Shown: positions 24,263-33,085, counted from the stretch's first letter. The stretch: 33,215 bases of DNA from Hyphococcus sp. (GCA_021776375.1 JAJFGA010000073.1:1-33215), one strand, 5' to 3'. A program made the numbers and translations. Notes: generated by a model from the sequence alone, not told the origin.

Positions 24263-24783
24263 CAGAGTCTGATCAATTCACCTATGTTTAGCGCGGCATT
24301 CGCCACCGCTGTTTAATATTTGGCAGGAGATGAAGGCGGCGCGGCCGACGCCGCGCCGCAAGGTAGAGGGCTTTCACAAGGGTCACCGGAGGGTTCGCCC
24401 TATGTAAGAGTAGACGCTGTTTTTTAAAGAAGCCTCATCACAACGCGGCGAATTATTCTTCTTAAAAGGTTTTTGAAAAGTGCGGGTACAATCAACATTC
24501 AGGAACTAACAACGTTGATAGTCGTCCTAAACAATGACGAACAAAAGACGATCGTTTTGCCGGCATCATTCCGTCTGAAGTATGAAATCAACCGCGGCCG
24601 AGTGAACAAAATTTCGAGCCATTTACCGCCATGCTATGCACGACACTGCACCGTTTTCAAACGTGTTGAGCGGCGCTTATTCGCTGCGCAATTTGCAAAA
24701 TCGGGCGTCACGGCGCATGATCGGCGCAATTCGTGCATGAAAATTAGCGGCGTCTTTGAGCGCTGCACCGTATAAGGAGGGAC
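24263..24783. other. Gene-poor region between the minus-strand accessory genes and the sigma factor
   Basis: No convincing gene. A perfect 10-base stem GCGGCGCGGC (24336-24345) / GCCGCGCCGC (24350-24359) with loop CGAC is the strongest structure; no T-run follows on either strand. A small GGG-TTCG-CCC hairpin lies near 24390. A frame of 100 codons (24473-24775, TTG start) ends nine bases before the sigma gene, but it covers the probable sigma-gene promoter and is not called. Right of it is the motif at 24738-24755. Confidence 0.5.
24738..24755 (+). promoter_or_regulatory. Probable ECF-sigma-dependent promoter of the sigma gene
   Basis: The 18-base stretch TGAAAATTAGCGGCGTCT ends 29 bases before the sigma ATG. 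The same stretch with one change is found at 26436-26453 upstream of the TonB receptor gene. CGTC is the typical -10 core for ECF sigma factors of this kind. The shared site suggests that the sigma factor controls both itself and its receptor. Confidence 0.6.
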
Positions 24784-25332
24784 ATGAACAAGGGGCCCGG
24801 CATAGAGACGACGCAAGGAATTGATCCTGAATTGCAGGATCATCTTGACGCCTATGCGCGGCAGTTCCGTCCAGCCTTATCGCGTTATTTCCAGCGGCGC
24901 GGATGTCAGCCGGCGACAACCGATGATCTTGTTCAGGACGTGTTTGTGCGCCTTGCAAAGCGCACCAATGGCGGCGAAATCGAGAACGCGGAAGCCTATC
25001 TGATGCAGACCGCTTCATCGGTCTGGAACGACCATATGCGCAAACGCCAGCGCCGCTCCCATTCAGAACATGTTGAATTTGAAGATGAATTTCATGGCGG
25101 TGAGGGTTTTTCACCGGAACGCGTCTACGAGGGTAGAGAACAGATTCAACGACTGGCCGACGCTCTGGGCGAATTACCTGTCCGGACGAAGCAAGTCTAT
25201 GTGCAATGCCGTATCGACGGCATGAAGCGCAAAGACGTCGCAGACCGTCTTGGTATTTCGGTGAGCGCCGTTGAAAAACATTTGATGAAGGCGTCGGAAT
25301 ATATTGGCGATTTGTTTGGTGACGAAGAATGA
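24784..25332 (+). CDS. ECF sigma factor, FecI-like
   Basis: A 182-residue sigma-70 family protein of the extracytoplasmic-function type. Region 2 (about 28-95) has TTDDLVQDVFVRLAKRT and AEAYLMQTASSVWNDHMRKR. Region 4 (about 125-178) has LGELPVRTKQVYVQCRIDGM and RKDVADRLGISVSAVEKHLM. AAGGAGG precedes ATG 24784. The stop overlaps the start of the FecR-like gene as ATGA. By analogy with FecI-FecR-FecA, the receptor signals ligand binding to FecR, which frees or activates this sigma factor to transcribe the receptor and isopeptidase genes. Confidence 0.93.
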   Translation: MNKGPGIETTQGIDPELQDHLDAYARQFRPALSRYFQRRGCQPATTDDLVQDVFVRLAKRTNGGEIENAEAYLMQTASSVWNDHMRKRQRRSHSEHVEFEDEFHGGEGFSPERVYEGREQIQRLADALGELPVRTKQVYVQCRIDGMKRKDVADRLGISVSAVEKHLMKASEYIGDLFGDEE

Positions 25333-26387
25333 CCGGCCGTCCTGACATGATTGAAAAGAGCATCAAGGAAACCGCGGCCTATTGGGCCGTGCGGTTGAGC
25401 TCGCCGGATTGCACGCCTGAAGACCGTTGCGGATTTGAAGCGTGGCGGCGCGCCGATCCTGAACATCAGGAAGCGTTCAACCGTCAACAGCGCGGCGCCG
25501 CGTTTGTTGATCGCAATGTGGCGCATCCCATTCTGCAAGCGCTCGCCGAAGAGGTGCGCACTGAGACCGAACCCGGCCTTTTTCAAAAAAGCCGCTGGAA
25601 GATCGCGGCCATCGCTGCGAGCTTTGTCCTGGCAATCGGCGTTTCAACAATCCTCGTTACGTCAAACTTTAATGGACGCAGCGGCACACAGCTCGCCTCC
25701 AATATCGAGGCTTACGAAACCGCGATTGGCGAGCGCTCAACGATTACGCTGGCCGACGGTACGGCGCTGACGCTGAACACCAATTCCAAGGTGGAAGTGG
25801 ATTTCAAGGCCGAGCAACGAGACATCAGATTGTTGCGCGGACAAGCGCTTTTTGAAGTCGCCAAGGACATCAACCGACCTTTTGTCGTCAGGGCCGGCGA
25901 TCAGCGCATTGTGGCTCTGGGGACAGCGTTTGACGTGCGCCTCGACGATCTGATCGGCGTGCAAGTCACCCTTATTGAGGGAAGCGTATCTGTTGACGAA
26001 GTTCTAGATACGCCCGCTACCAATCCAACTTCACTTGCAACAACTGACCTTACGGGCAAAATCGAATTGCGCCCTGGCGAGAGGTTGATCGCCAAAATTG
26101 ATACTGAAACTGAAGTTCAGCAAGCCGATATTGAAGAAGTCACAAGCTGGCGCGATGGACGCCTCGTCTTCCGGAAAAAACCGCTGCCGGACGTGATTGC
26201 CGAGATGAACCGCTACAGCGCACAGCAATTGGTACTCAGCGATGATGACCGCCTCAAAGAAATGACGGTGAGCGGTGTCTTCAGTACCGGGCGCGCCTCC
26301 GGCTTCGTCTACGCGCTGGAAACAATGCAGCCCTTAAAAGCGGAACGCACTGGTCAACGCGAGCTGACCTTGGTGTGGCGCGAATAG
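25329..26387 (+). CDS. FecR-like anti-sigma / sensor protein
   Basis: A 352-residue inner-membrane protein. The cytoplasmic N-terminal domain (about 10-52) has AAYWAVRLSSPDCTPEDRCG and FEAWRRADPEHQEAF, the DUF4880 sigma-binding pattern. One membrane helix (IAAIAASFVLAIGVSTILV) lies at about 88-108. The periplasmic FecR domain (about 128-225) has ITLADGTALTLNTNSKVEV, LLRGQALFEVAKD and RIVALGTAFDVR. The C-terminal part (about 275-345) has GRLVFRKKPLPDVIAEMNRY, a STN-like receptor-contact domain. Translation is coupled to the sigma gene. Complete. Confidence 0.94.
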   Translation: MTGRPDMIEKSIKETAAYWAVRLSSPDCTPEDRCGFEAWRRADPEHQEAFNRQQRGAAFVDRNVAHPILQALAEEVRTETEPGLFQKSRWKIAAIAASFVLAIGVSTILVTSNFNGRSGTQLASNIEAYETAIGERSTITLADGTALTLNTNSKVEVDFKAEQRDIRLLRGQALFEVAKDINRPFVVRAGDQRIVALGTAFDVRLDDLIGVQVTLIEGSVSVDEVLDTPATNPTSLATTDLTGKIELRPGERLIAKIDTETEVQQADIEEVTSWRDGRLVFRKKPLPDVIAEMNRYSAQQLVLSDDDRLKEMTVSGVFSTGRASGFVYALETMQPLKAERTGQRELTLVWRE

Positions 26388-26435
26388 CACACACTAAATC
26401 GCCCGTGAAGTTTTTTTGACGAATTGCTGAGCACC

Positions 26436-26453
26436 TGAAAATTAACGGCGTCT
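26436..26453 (+). promoter_or_regulatory. Probable ECF-sigma-dependent promoter of the receptor gene
   Basis: TGAAAATTAACGGCGTCT, one base different from the site at 24738-24755. It lies 70 bases upstream of the receptor ATG, in the 136-base gap after the FecR-like gene. Its presence in both places is the main evidence for a small regulon under the neighbouring sigma factor. Confidence 0.6.
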
Positions 26454-26523
26454 ACGTCGGTGAAGGCACTTGCATCAAAAGCCAAGCGCCTAAAAAAGCT
26501 GATACCGTCGGGAGGGACAGGAC

Positions 26524-29223
26524 ATGGCAATTCGTAATTCAAATTCACTTAAGAAATGGGCGCTTGCAAGCGCCGCTCTAACAGTGATCGCGCATGGCGC
26601 GGCGTTCGCACAGAACAAGAAAACTGTCGAGTTCGATATCGACGCGCAAGAGCTGGGCGACGCGCTCAATGAATTCGGGCTCCAAAGTGGCAAGGAAGTC
26701 TTTTTTCTTGAATCCGACATCGACGGTAAGCACACGGATGGCCTGGAAGGAAACTACTCGCCAGCAGACGCCATCAATCTCTTACTTGACGACACCGGCG
26801 TCAAATATCGCGATAATGGTAATGGCACGATCCTCATTGGCGAGGCCTATATCCGGCAGGCGAGCCTGCAAGGGGATGCGCCGCGTGGGGGCGTCTTTCG
26901 CGTGGCTCAGTTGGATCAGGAAGGTGATGTTCGGGAAATCAGACGAGACGAAGACGTAGAAGATGATAAATCAGAAAAGGATGTGATTGTCGTTACGGGA
27001 TCTAATATTCGCGGCGTCTCTCCGGACTCGTCTCCATCATATGTATTCGACCGGGAAGATATCGAAAAAACTGGTTTCGGCACGACGTCAGAATTCATAC
27101 AAAGTCTGCCGCAAAATTTTGGTGGTGGTTCAAATGCTGATGTCACCGGCGTGGTAGGCCTGCCCAACGATCGCACGGCCGGCGATAATCTGGCATTTGG
27201 GTCGAGTGTCAATTTGCGCGGGCAAGGCTCAGGAGCAACGCTGGTACTTTTGAATGGTAACCGTCTGGCGCCGACTGGCGGTCTAGGCGATTTTGTCGAT
27301 ATCTCAATGATTCCATTGAGTGCTGTAGATCGAGTTGAAGTGCTCACTGATGGAGCGTCCGCCATTTATGGCGCTGACGCTATTGCCGGTGTTGTCAATT
27401 TCGTTCTACGTGATGATTATGACGGTGCAGAGACTTTCGTGCGGTTTGGCAGTGTGACCGATGGCGGCTTGAGTGAATATCGAGCTGGGCAAACATTTGG
27501 TAAGAGTTGGGATTCCGGAAATGCTCTAGTCTCCTACGAGTTCTTTCATCGCGATAATCTTGGAGCTGAGGAACGGAGTTTTTCCGCTACCGCACCTTTA
27601 CCGAGAGATCTGTTGCCGGAACAAGAAAGCCATAATGTGTTGCTGTCGGGCTCGCAGCAATTGAACGATCGCGTTACACTCCGAGGCCACGGCACCTACT
27701 CTCAGCGTGACACGAGTAGCGTCTTTACCAACACTACGCCAAGAACGTTTTTTGTCGATTCAAGAACGAAGCAATATGGCGGGGTCGCAGGAGCTGAGAT
27801 GTCGCTAGTGGGCGACTGGTTGTTGGATCTACGTGGCGGGTATTACCAGGTTACCGAAAGAGTTGAATCAACGGCGTTTCCAGAGTTGGTTGAAACAAAA
27901 TCGGATCTATGGTCCGTAGATGGCAAGATAGATGGCACGGTATTTCGTGCCCCTGGCGGAGAAGTGAAACTTGCTGCGGGCGCAAGCTACAGAGAAGAGA
28001 ATTTTTCGAATTTTGGCGCAATTACCGTTGGAGATCTGTTTAGTGAGGGTGGTCGAAATACAGTTAGCGCATTTGCCGAAGCCTTTATTCCAATTGTTGG
28101 CTCTGACAACCGGTTACCAGGTATTGAGCGGTTGGAGCTGTCAGCGGCGGGCCGTTATGACGACTACAGCGACTTCGGCGATACTTTAAATCCGAAGGTC
28201 GGGCTTTTGTGGTCGCCTTTAGATGGTTTGAATTTTCGCGGTACCTACAGCACTTCTTTCAATCCACCGAATTTAGGCGATTCGGGGCGAACAGGAGGTT
28301 CTGTATTTGCCTTTAATGCCCCAGATCCATCGTCACTGATAGGAACTTCGCTGGTCTTATTCGATTTTGGAAACAATCCGGGTTTGGGCCCCGAGACATC
28401 GACTACTTGGACCGCGGGTTTCGATTCCCAATGGGACATCGGTTCCGGTAACATTGATGTCTCTCTGACTTGGTTCGATATTAGCTTCGATGGTCGTATC
28501 GAAACGCCGACATCAAATGCGTTTGCAGTGCTTGCTGATCCGGTGCTGTTTGCCGATATCATCAATGTTGATCCTGTTCCCGGCGTGGCGACGGACCTTA
28601 TCGCTCGCACACCAGATTTCGTAAATTTATCTGGCTTTGGCGGCCCTCTTTGGACGATGCCGGGCGATGAAGAATTTATCCTTGATCTTAGGCTGCAAAA
28701 TCTCGCATTGGCCGATACCAGCGGCCTCGATTTTGATCTTAATTATGGCGTCGACCTCAGTGAAGTTGGTTTATTCAATGTTGGGCTGAACGCCAGTTAC
28801 TTATTCAAACAGGAGAAAGCTATTTTCGCTACGTCACCCGTTTTTGACGTTTTGGACACGGTGTTCAACCCGGTTGATTTCCGTTTGCGAGGTAGCACAT
28901 CCTGGAGCCGTGAGGGCTTTAGAGTTGGCGTGTTCGTCAATTATACAGATGGTTATGTCGATGATAGAGATCTAACGGGCATGGGCGATGTGCCGATCGA
29001 CTCTTGGACCACCGTGGATCTGAACTTGAGTTACGATACGGAAGAGAGGACGGGCAACAGTTGGCTCGACAACACGAAATTAAGCATAAGCGTACTCAAT
29101 CTTTTTGATCAGGATCCGCCGAGCATTGATTCATCATCGTTTTTTTCCGAGAACGGTTTTGATCCGACCAATGGAGATCCACTGGGGCGGTTTATATCCT
29201 TCCAACTGACAAAGAGTTGGTAA
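26524..29223 (+). CDS. TonB-dependent receptor with STN signalling domain
   Basis: An 899-residue outer-membrane receptor. The signal peptide covers about 1-29 (ends AFA). The STN domain at about 32-107 starts VEFDIDAQELGDALNEFGLQ and signals to FecR-type proteins. A linker follows, then DVIVVTG near 155 as TonB box. The plug runs from about 165 to 300, with TSEFIQSLPQNFGGG, VNLRGQGSGATLVLLNGNRL and GASAIYGADAIAGVVNFVLR. The rest is the 22-strand barrel, ending FISFQLTKSW with an aromatic last residue. GGGAGG lies before ATG 26524. Given the neighbours, a lasso peptide is the likeliest ligand; this is inference. Confidence 0.95.
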   Translation: MAIRNSNSLKKWALASAALTVIAHGAAFAQNKKTVEFDIDAQELGDALNEFGLQSGKEVFFLESDIDGKHTDGLEGNYSPADAINLLLDDTGVKYRDNGNGTILIGEAYIRQASLQGDAPRGGVFRVAQLDQEGDVREIRRDEDVEDDKSEKDVIVVTGSNIRGVSPDSSPSYVFDREDIEKTGFGTTSEFIQSLPQNFGGGSNADVTGVVGLPNDRTAGDNLAFGSSVNLRGQGSGATLVLLNGNRLAPTGGLGDFVDISMIPLSAVDRVEVLTDGASAIYGADAIAGVVNFVLRDDYDGAETFVRFGSVTDGGLSEYRAGQTFGKSWDSGNALVSYEFFHRDNLGAEERSFSATAPLPRDLLPEQESHNVLLSGSQQLNDRVTLRGHGTYSQRDTSSVFTNTTPRTFFVDSRTKQYGGVAGAEMSLVGDWLLDLRGGYYQVTERVESTAFPELVETKSDLWSVDGKIDGTVFRAPGGEVKLAAGASYREENFSNFGAITVGDLFSEGGRNTVSAFAEAFIPIVGSDNRLPGIERLELSAAGRYDDYSDFGDTLNPKVGLLWSPLDGLNFRGTYSTSFNPPNLGDSGRTGGSVFAFNAPDPSSLIGTSLVLFDFGNNPGLGPETSTTWTAGFDSQWDIGSGNIDVSLTWFDISFDGRIETPTSNAFAVLADPVLFADIINVDPVPGVATDLIARTPDFVNLSGFGGPLWTMPGDEEFILDLRLQNLALADTSGLDFDLNYGVDLSEVGLFNVGLNASYLFKQEKAIFATSPVFDVLDTVFNPVDFRLRGSTSWSREGFRVGVFVNYTDGYVDDRDLTGMGDVPIDSWTTVDLNLSYDTEERTGNSWLDNTKLSISVLNLFDQDPPSIDSSSFFSENGFDPTNGDPLGRFISFQLTKSW

Positions 29224-29230
29224 CCAAAAG

Positions 29231-29271
29231 CGTAGCAATCAAACAGTTTCATAAATTGTTTGATTGCTACG
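29231..29271 (+). other. Long hairpin between receptor and isopeptidase genes
   Basis: Perfect 15-base arms CGTAGCAATCAAACA (29231-29245) and TGTTTGATTGCTACG (29257-29271) enclose an 11-base loop, starting eight bases after the receptor stop. No T-run follows, so it is not a typical terminator. It may protect the receptor mRNA from 3' decay and lower expression of the downstream isopeptidase relative to the receptor. Confidence 0.75.
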
Positions 29272-29323
29272 GCATCCTTGGCATTTTGAAGTGATTTTCC
29301 CTTTGAGAGACTTGGGTAATCGG

Positions 29324-31495
29324 ATGAAATTTACTTGTTTTATCGATCACATTTTGTGTGTTGGAATAATGTGTTTTGTTGCTTCGTGCACAAGCGATGA
29401 TGTTGCAACACTAACAATCGACTACGTTGATTCTTCCGCGACCAGTGCGATATCGACAGAGAGGAAAGCAATTTCCGTCGAAAATATGATCTCGTTGACG
29501 GATCTCGGGGGAATGGCAGGAGAGGGTTTAGCGGTTTCGCCGGATGGAAACTATGTCGCGTTTCAGATGCATCGGGCAATTCTCGATCGGAATGAGTATG
29601 AAGCAGCATGGTACGTTCTCGCTCTGACCGAACGCCAAGAGCCGGTCAATATTGGCGATGCGGGCAACCCACTCTTCTTCAAATCTAAGACTGGTAGTCG
29701 AATAAATGGGGCCTGGAGATCGACAATCCCTGTTTGGTCTCCAGACAGTGAGTGGGTCGCCTACCGAAAGATGGAGAACGAGTCAGTACAAATTTGGCGC
29801 AGCAGTTTGGATGGAAACGTTCAAGAACAACTGACATTCACCGATTCAAATGTTGACGCATTTCACTGGGCAAACAATACAAAACAGATTGTTTTTGAGA
29901 CTGATGCATCGATAAAAGAGCAATCAGCGTATTTTGCTTCTAAAGCAGAGCGGGGAATTTGGGCCGGTGAAAATGGCTTCGACCCAAAGTCCAAAACGTA
30001 TTTGTTACAACCCTATGAATTGACGAGTGGTCAACCCGAACTTCAGTTGTTGGACGTAAGCTCAAAACAATCGAGGCGAGCTACACAAGATGAGATTAAG
30101 AGATATTTTGGCGCAAGAAACATATCACTTAGCACAATAGGTTCCATTCGCCGAACAAATAACATGCCGGGCCGGCCAAGATCGTCAGGTGTGACAGTGT
30201 CGCGGGATGAAAAACATATAGCATGGTTGGAGGCGAACGCCGAAGCTGTGCTGCCGGTTCTGCGCGTTTGGGCGCGACAAGGAGATGCTGAGTCGCGGAA
30301 TGTAAAATGCGGATTTGACCAATGTTTTGGTCACATCGAGAAACTTTGGTGGAACTCGGATGCGAGTGAAGTAATTTTTCTTCGACGTGAAGGCGCCAAC
30401 TTGGGAAGCCAAGGTATTTACAGCTGGAACATCGAACGAGACTCGGTGCGCAAAATTTATGGCGACAATTTACGGCATTTATCAGCCTGCGCTTCAGCTG
30501 GTGACGGTCTTGTTTGTTTTTCGGACTCACCTGGGCATCCGCGGATAATCGTAAGCTTAAATTTCGTTGATGGGCTTGTGACGACGCGTTTTGATCCGAA
30601 TCCGGAGTTCGATCGGGTCCTCGTTGGAGAAACAGAGCGGATCGAATGGAAAAACGAATATGGGGTGAAAACGTGGGGGTATATTGTCAGGCCCTTAAGT
30701 TATGAAGAGGGGCGCAGATATCCTCTTGTAATTGTTCAGTACCGTGCGCGTGCATGCTTTAAGGGTGGCGTTGGCGACGAATACCCGGTGCACCTGTTCG
30801 CCGCTGCGGAGTTTATGGTTTTATGCTTTGATGAGCCAGGACTCTGGCAACTATTTGAATCAATGACTTTGGCTGAGGAACAACGGGTAGTCTGGGAAGA
30901 CTATTACGAGAGGCGAGTCATTCTCGAATCATTGCACTCTGCGGTCGAATTACTAAGTAACATGGGATTGGTTGACTCCAAGAAAGTAGGTTTAACTGGA
31001 TTAAGCAGTGGAACAGATACAATTTCGTTCGCGTTGAGTAATTCCAATCGCTTTAGCGCTGCGGTTTCGTCGAGTGGCGGTTGGAGTCCGATAAGCTACT
31101 ATTTGATGCCTGAGTGGGCGAAAGAATTTAATCGTAGCAGAGGCTTCGGTCGACCGGGTTCTGTCCAAGACAAGTATTGGTCGGGCATGTCACTCGGCGT
31201 CAATGCAGGAAAAGTTATGACGCCATTGCTAGTGCAAGTTTCTGATAACGAAGTGCTATACCAGATGTATGATTATGTGACGCTTAAGGAATTGGGCAAA
31301 CCTGTGGACATGTATGTATTCAAGGATGAATACCACATTAAATGGCATCCACAGAATCGAAAAGCGGCAGCCGAACGAGCGGTTGATTGGATGCGTTTTT
31401 GGCTGAAAGACGAAGAGGACGATGATCCGGCAAAAACAGCGCAGTATGAACATTGGAGAAATCTGCGAAATCAGCGCCAGACAACGCAAAACTGA
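29324..31495 (+). CDS. Atxe2-family lasso-peptide isopeptidase, predicted lipoprotein
   Basis: A 723-residue S9 (prolyl oligopeptidase-like) serine hydrolase. This family cuts the isopeptide bond that closes the ring of lasso peptides. A beta-propeller fills the N-terminal two thirds (start LTDLGGMAGEGLAVSPDG, and VWSPDSEWVAYRKME). The hydrolase domain has PLVIVQYRARACFKGGVGDE, the family mark. The triad is Ser561 in G-L-S-S-G, Asp641 in VSDNEV, and His671 in DEYHIKWHP. ATG 29324 is preferred over 29264 because it opens a short signal peptide with lipobox V-A-S-C (Cys22). Lower GC than the transfer genes suggests separate acquisition. It lies 100 bases after the receptor gene. Confidence 0.88.
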   Translation: MKFTCFIDHILCVGIMCFVASCTSDDVATLTIDYVDSSATSAISTERKAISVENMISLTDLGGMAGEGLAVSPDGNYVAFQMHRAILDRNEYEAAWYVLALTERQEPVNIGDAGNPLFFKSKTGSRINGAWRSTIPVWSPDSEWVAYRKMENESVQIWRSSLDGNVQEQLTFTDSNVDAFHWANNTKQIVFETDASIKEQSAYFASKAERGIWAGENGFDPKSKTYLLQPYELTSGQPELQLLDVSSKQSRRATQDEIKRYFGARNISLSTIGSIRRTNNMPGRPRSSGVTVSRDEKHIAWLEANAEAVLPVLRVWARQGDAESRNVKCGFDQCFGHIEKLWWNSDASEVIFLRREGANLGSQGIYSWNIERDSVRKIYGDNLRHLSACASAGDGLVCFSDSPGHPRIIVSLNFVDGLVTTRFDPNPEFDRVLVGETERIEWKNEYGVKTWGYIVRPLSYEEGRRYPLVIVQYRARACFKGGVGDEYPVHLFAAAEFMVLCFDEPGLWQLFESMTLAEEQRVVWEDYYERRVILESLHSAVELLSNMGLVDSKKVGLTGLSSGTDTISFALSNSNRFSAAVSSSGGWSPISYYLMPEWAKEFNRSRGFGRPGSVQDKYWSGMSLGVNAGKVMTPLLVQVSDNEVLYQMYDYVTLKELGKPVDMYVFKDEYHIKWHPQNRKAAAERAVDWMRFWLKDEEDDDPAKTAQYEHWRNLRNQRQTTQN

Positions 31496-31523
31496 AAAAA
31501 ATAACCCCATATATCTAGGGGTT
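31495..31523 (-). terminator. Terminator between convergent isopeptidase and integrase genes
   Basis: Arms AACCCC (31503-31508) and GGGGTT (31518-31523) with a nine-base loop. On the minus strand the stem is followed by A and seven T, so it terminates the integrase transcript well. On the plus strand only TTT follows, giving at best weak termination of the isopeptidase transcript. Confidence 0.72.
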
Positions 31524-31569
31524 TGCAGTTGGTCACATTGAGACTCCAGTCAGGTTCAAATTCGAATGG

Positions 31570-32961
31570 TTACGGGTGTCCGGTTTCTTCCAATGGTAAT
31601 TTCTTAAATAAGTTTTTCGAAAAGGGATGAACGATCTTCAATAGCTGATCACGCCTAAATTCAAGTGAACCGCCATCGCCATATTGCGGTCGGCGGTCAT
31701 GATGGCCCATTAATAGACAACGAAGTCCGTAGTCGAGATCAGCTTCAAGCATTCGCTTTTCCAGCGAGTGGCGAAGCGAATAAACGCGGTGATCGTTGGT
31801 GGGAAATAATCCATTTGATCGAAACGCCTTTAGCAAAGAAGACGATAGTAGTGCGCCTTTCTCGCGGTAGTGCGGGAATCCGTTTTTTGATCGTCTCATG
31901 GCTTCAAGTGACACGCCGACCAAAGGGATGTCCCTACTCGAAGATCGCGATTTAAGTTTCCGATCAGACCGCTCGCGAATTCTTAGGTGCGGAACATCGT
32001 GATCCAGGACGATATTTTCTGGCATTAGATTTGCGATTTCGCTTGGGCGGCAACCGGTTTCGATCATTGTGTAAATGATCAATTTCGCCTCTTCGTTGAG
32101 GCGTCCGAATGCGCCCGGAGCGAGTATTTTGTTTCGAACCCACTCGTCCTCGAAAGGTGGAATGTCTTTATAAACGACATTTCCAAAACGCATTTTTGCG
32201 AAGGGGTTTTCTCGATTTACTTCACCTTCGTAGTCCCAATACGCTTCACAAAGCGTGCGCATATTCCCGATATCACGGTTGGCGCTGTTCGGATTCAACC
32301 CTTTGAACTCACCTTTTGGCTTCAATCTTTCGCCCCACCATTTGCGAAATTCCTGGGCGTGTTTCCTCGTGATTTGATCCATGGGAAGGTCAGTACAAAC
32401 CGAAATAAAGTTGTTTACGGCGCGCAGTTTGACCTTCTTCCAGGATGTTTTTTGCTCTTCGGATTTGCCGAGTAGATCACTCAACGCGATCTGTTTGCAG
32501 TAAATTTCGAACGCTTCCGAGACCAGTGGCGCAGACGGTTCGGCGGCGCCAAGAAGCGCTTCAGCTTCGCCTTTTTGGACCGCCGGGGCTCGCGAAATTT
32601 GCGCCAGGCGGTCCATCAATTCAGCGATGCCAGCGGTGTCAACAAGCTCGCTAACGGGTGAGTAAACGAACCCTCTGGCCATCGCGCGCTTCTTCGCAGC
32701 GCGATAGCGGGTTAGCGCGGGGTTCTGGCTCAATTGATCGGCGACGCCAGCGTGCTCAACGAGCGACGCCCAATAGAGATCGTCAGCCTCCGCCATGGCG
32801 TCTCGACGCGCGCGCGCCACCTCCAGCGCCGTCGTTTTCAGTGAGGCCTTTGAGTAAGTGCGTTGATCAAATTGAGCGTAGGTTTCGGGGACGCGGCGAA
32901 GGTAATACCAGTGCCCATTTCGGTTCAGCAAATATTGATCGAGTGACCTCATCACGGTCAT
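31570..32961 (-). CDS. int: Tyrosine-type site-specific integrase
   Basis: A 463-residue recombinase that would join the element to, and with RdfS release it from, the tRNA-Leu gene. The N-terminal arm-binding region is followed by a SAM-like core-binding domain (about 145-250, with FEIYCKQIALSDL) and the catalytic domain (about 270-455). Catalytic residues visible are Arg305 in ETGCRPSEI, a Lys near 335-337, Arg397 in VYSLRHS (Tyr in place of the usual first His), His420 in LMGHHD and Tyr427 in RPQYGDG. ATG 32961 is used; ATG 32952 is possible. It is transcribed away from the tRNA. Intact. Confidence 0.93.
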   Translation of the reverse strand: MTVMRSLDQYLLNRNGHWYYLRRVPETYAQFDQRTYSKASLKTTALEVARARRDAMAEADDLYWASLVEHAGVADQLSQNPALTRYRAAKKRAMARGFVYSPVSELVDTAGIAELMDRLAQISRAPAVQKGEAEALLGAAEPSAPLVSEAFEIYCKQIALSDLLGKSEEQKTSWKKVKLRAVNNFISVCTDLPMDQITRKHAQEFRKWWGERLKPKGEFKGLNPNSANRDIGNMRTLCEAYWDYEGEVNRENPFAKMRFGNVVYKDIPPFEDEWVRNKILAPGAFGRLNEEAKLIIYTMIETGCRPSEIANLMPENIVLDHDVPHLRIRERSDRKLKSRSSSRDIPLVGVSLEAMRRSKNGFPHYREKGALLSSSLLKAFRSNGLFPTNDHRVYSLRHSLEKRMLEADLDYGLRCLLMGHHDRRPQYGDGGSLEFRRDQLLKIVHPFSKNLFKKLPLEETGHP

Positions 32962-32964
32962 GAT

Positions 32965-33000
32965 TGTAACCCGCCATGTTACCCATTTTGTTACCCAAAA
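32965..33000. repeat. Three tandem 12-bp direct repeats between integrase and tRNA
   Basis: TGTAACCC (32965), TGTTACCC (32977) and TGTTACCC (32989) recur with a strict 12-base period, starting four bases upstream of the integrase start codon. They are good candidates for integrase arm sites or for an operator that controls int. A small CTCAGT/ACTGAG hairpin is at 33031-33047. Confidence 0.6.
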
Positions 33001-33085
33001 TGAGAGGAAATTTAAGGAAGCATGGGGATGCTCAGTGAGAAACTGAGTTAATCCAAATGCTTACCTGTTTTGAAAATGAGTATAA

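Noticed and set aside
24330..24407. A 25-codon frame starting right after AGGAG, considered as a lasso-peptide precursor
   Set aside because: The spacing between AGGAG and ATG is zero, the peptide is simply basic, and it has no leader/core pattern with a ring-forming Asp or Glu.
24473..24775. A 100-codon plus-strand open frame upstream of the sigma gene
   Set aside because: TTG start, Cys/Arg-rich C-terminal half, no family pattern, and it covers the likely promoter of the sigma gene; probably chance, though AAAGG precedes the TTG.
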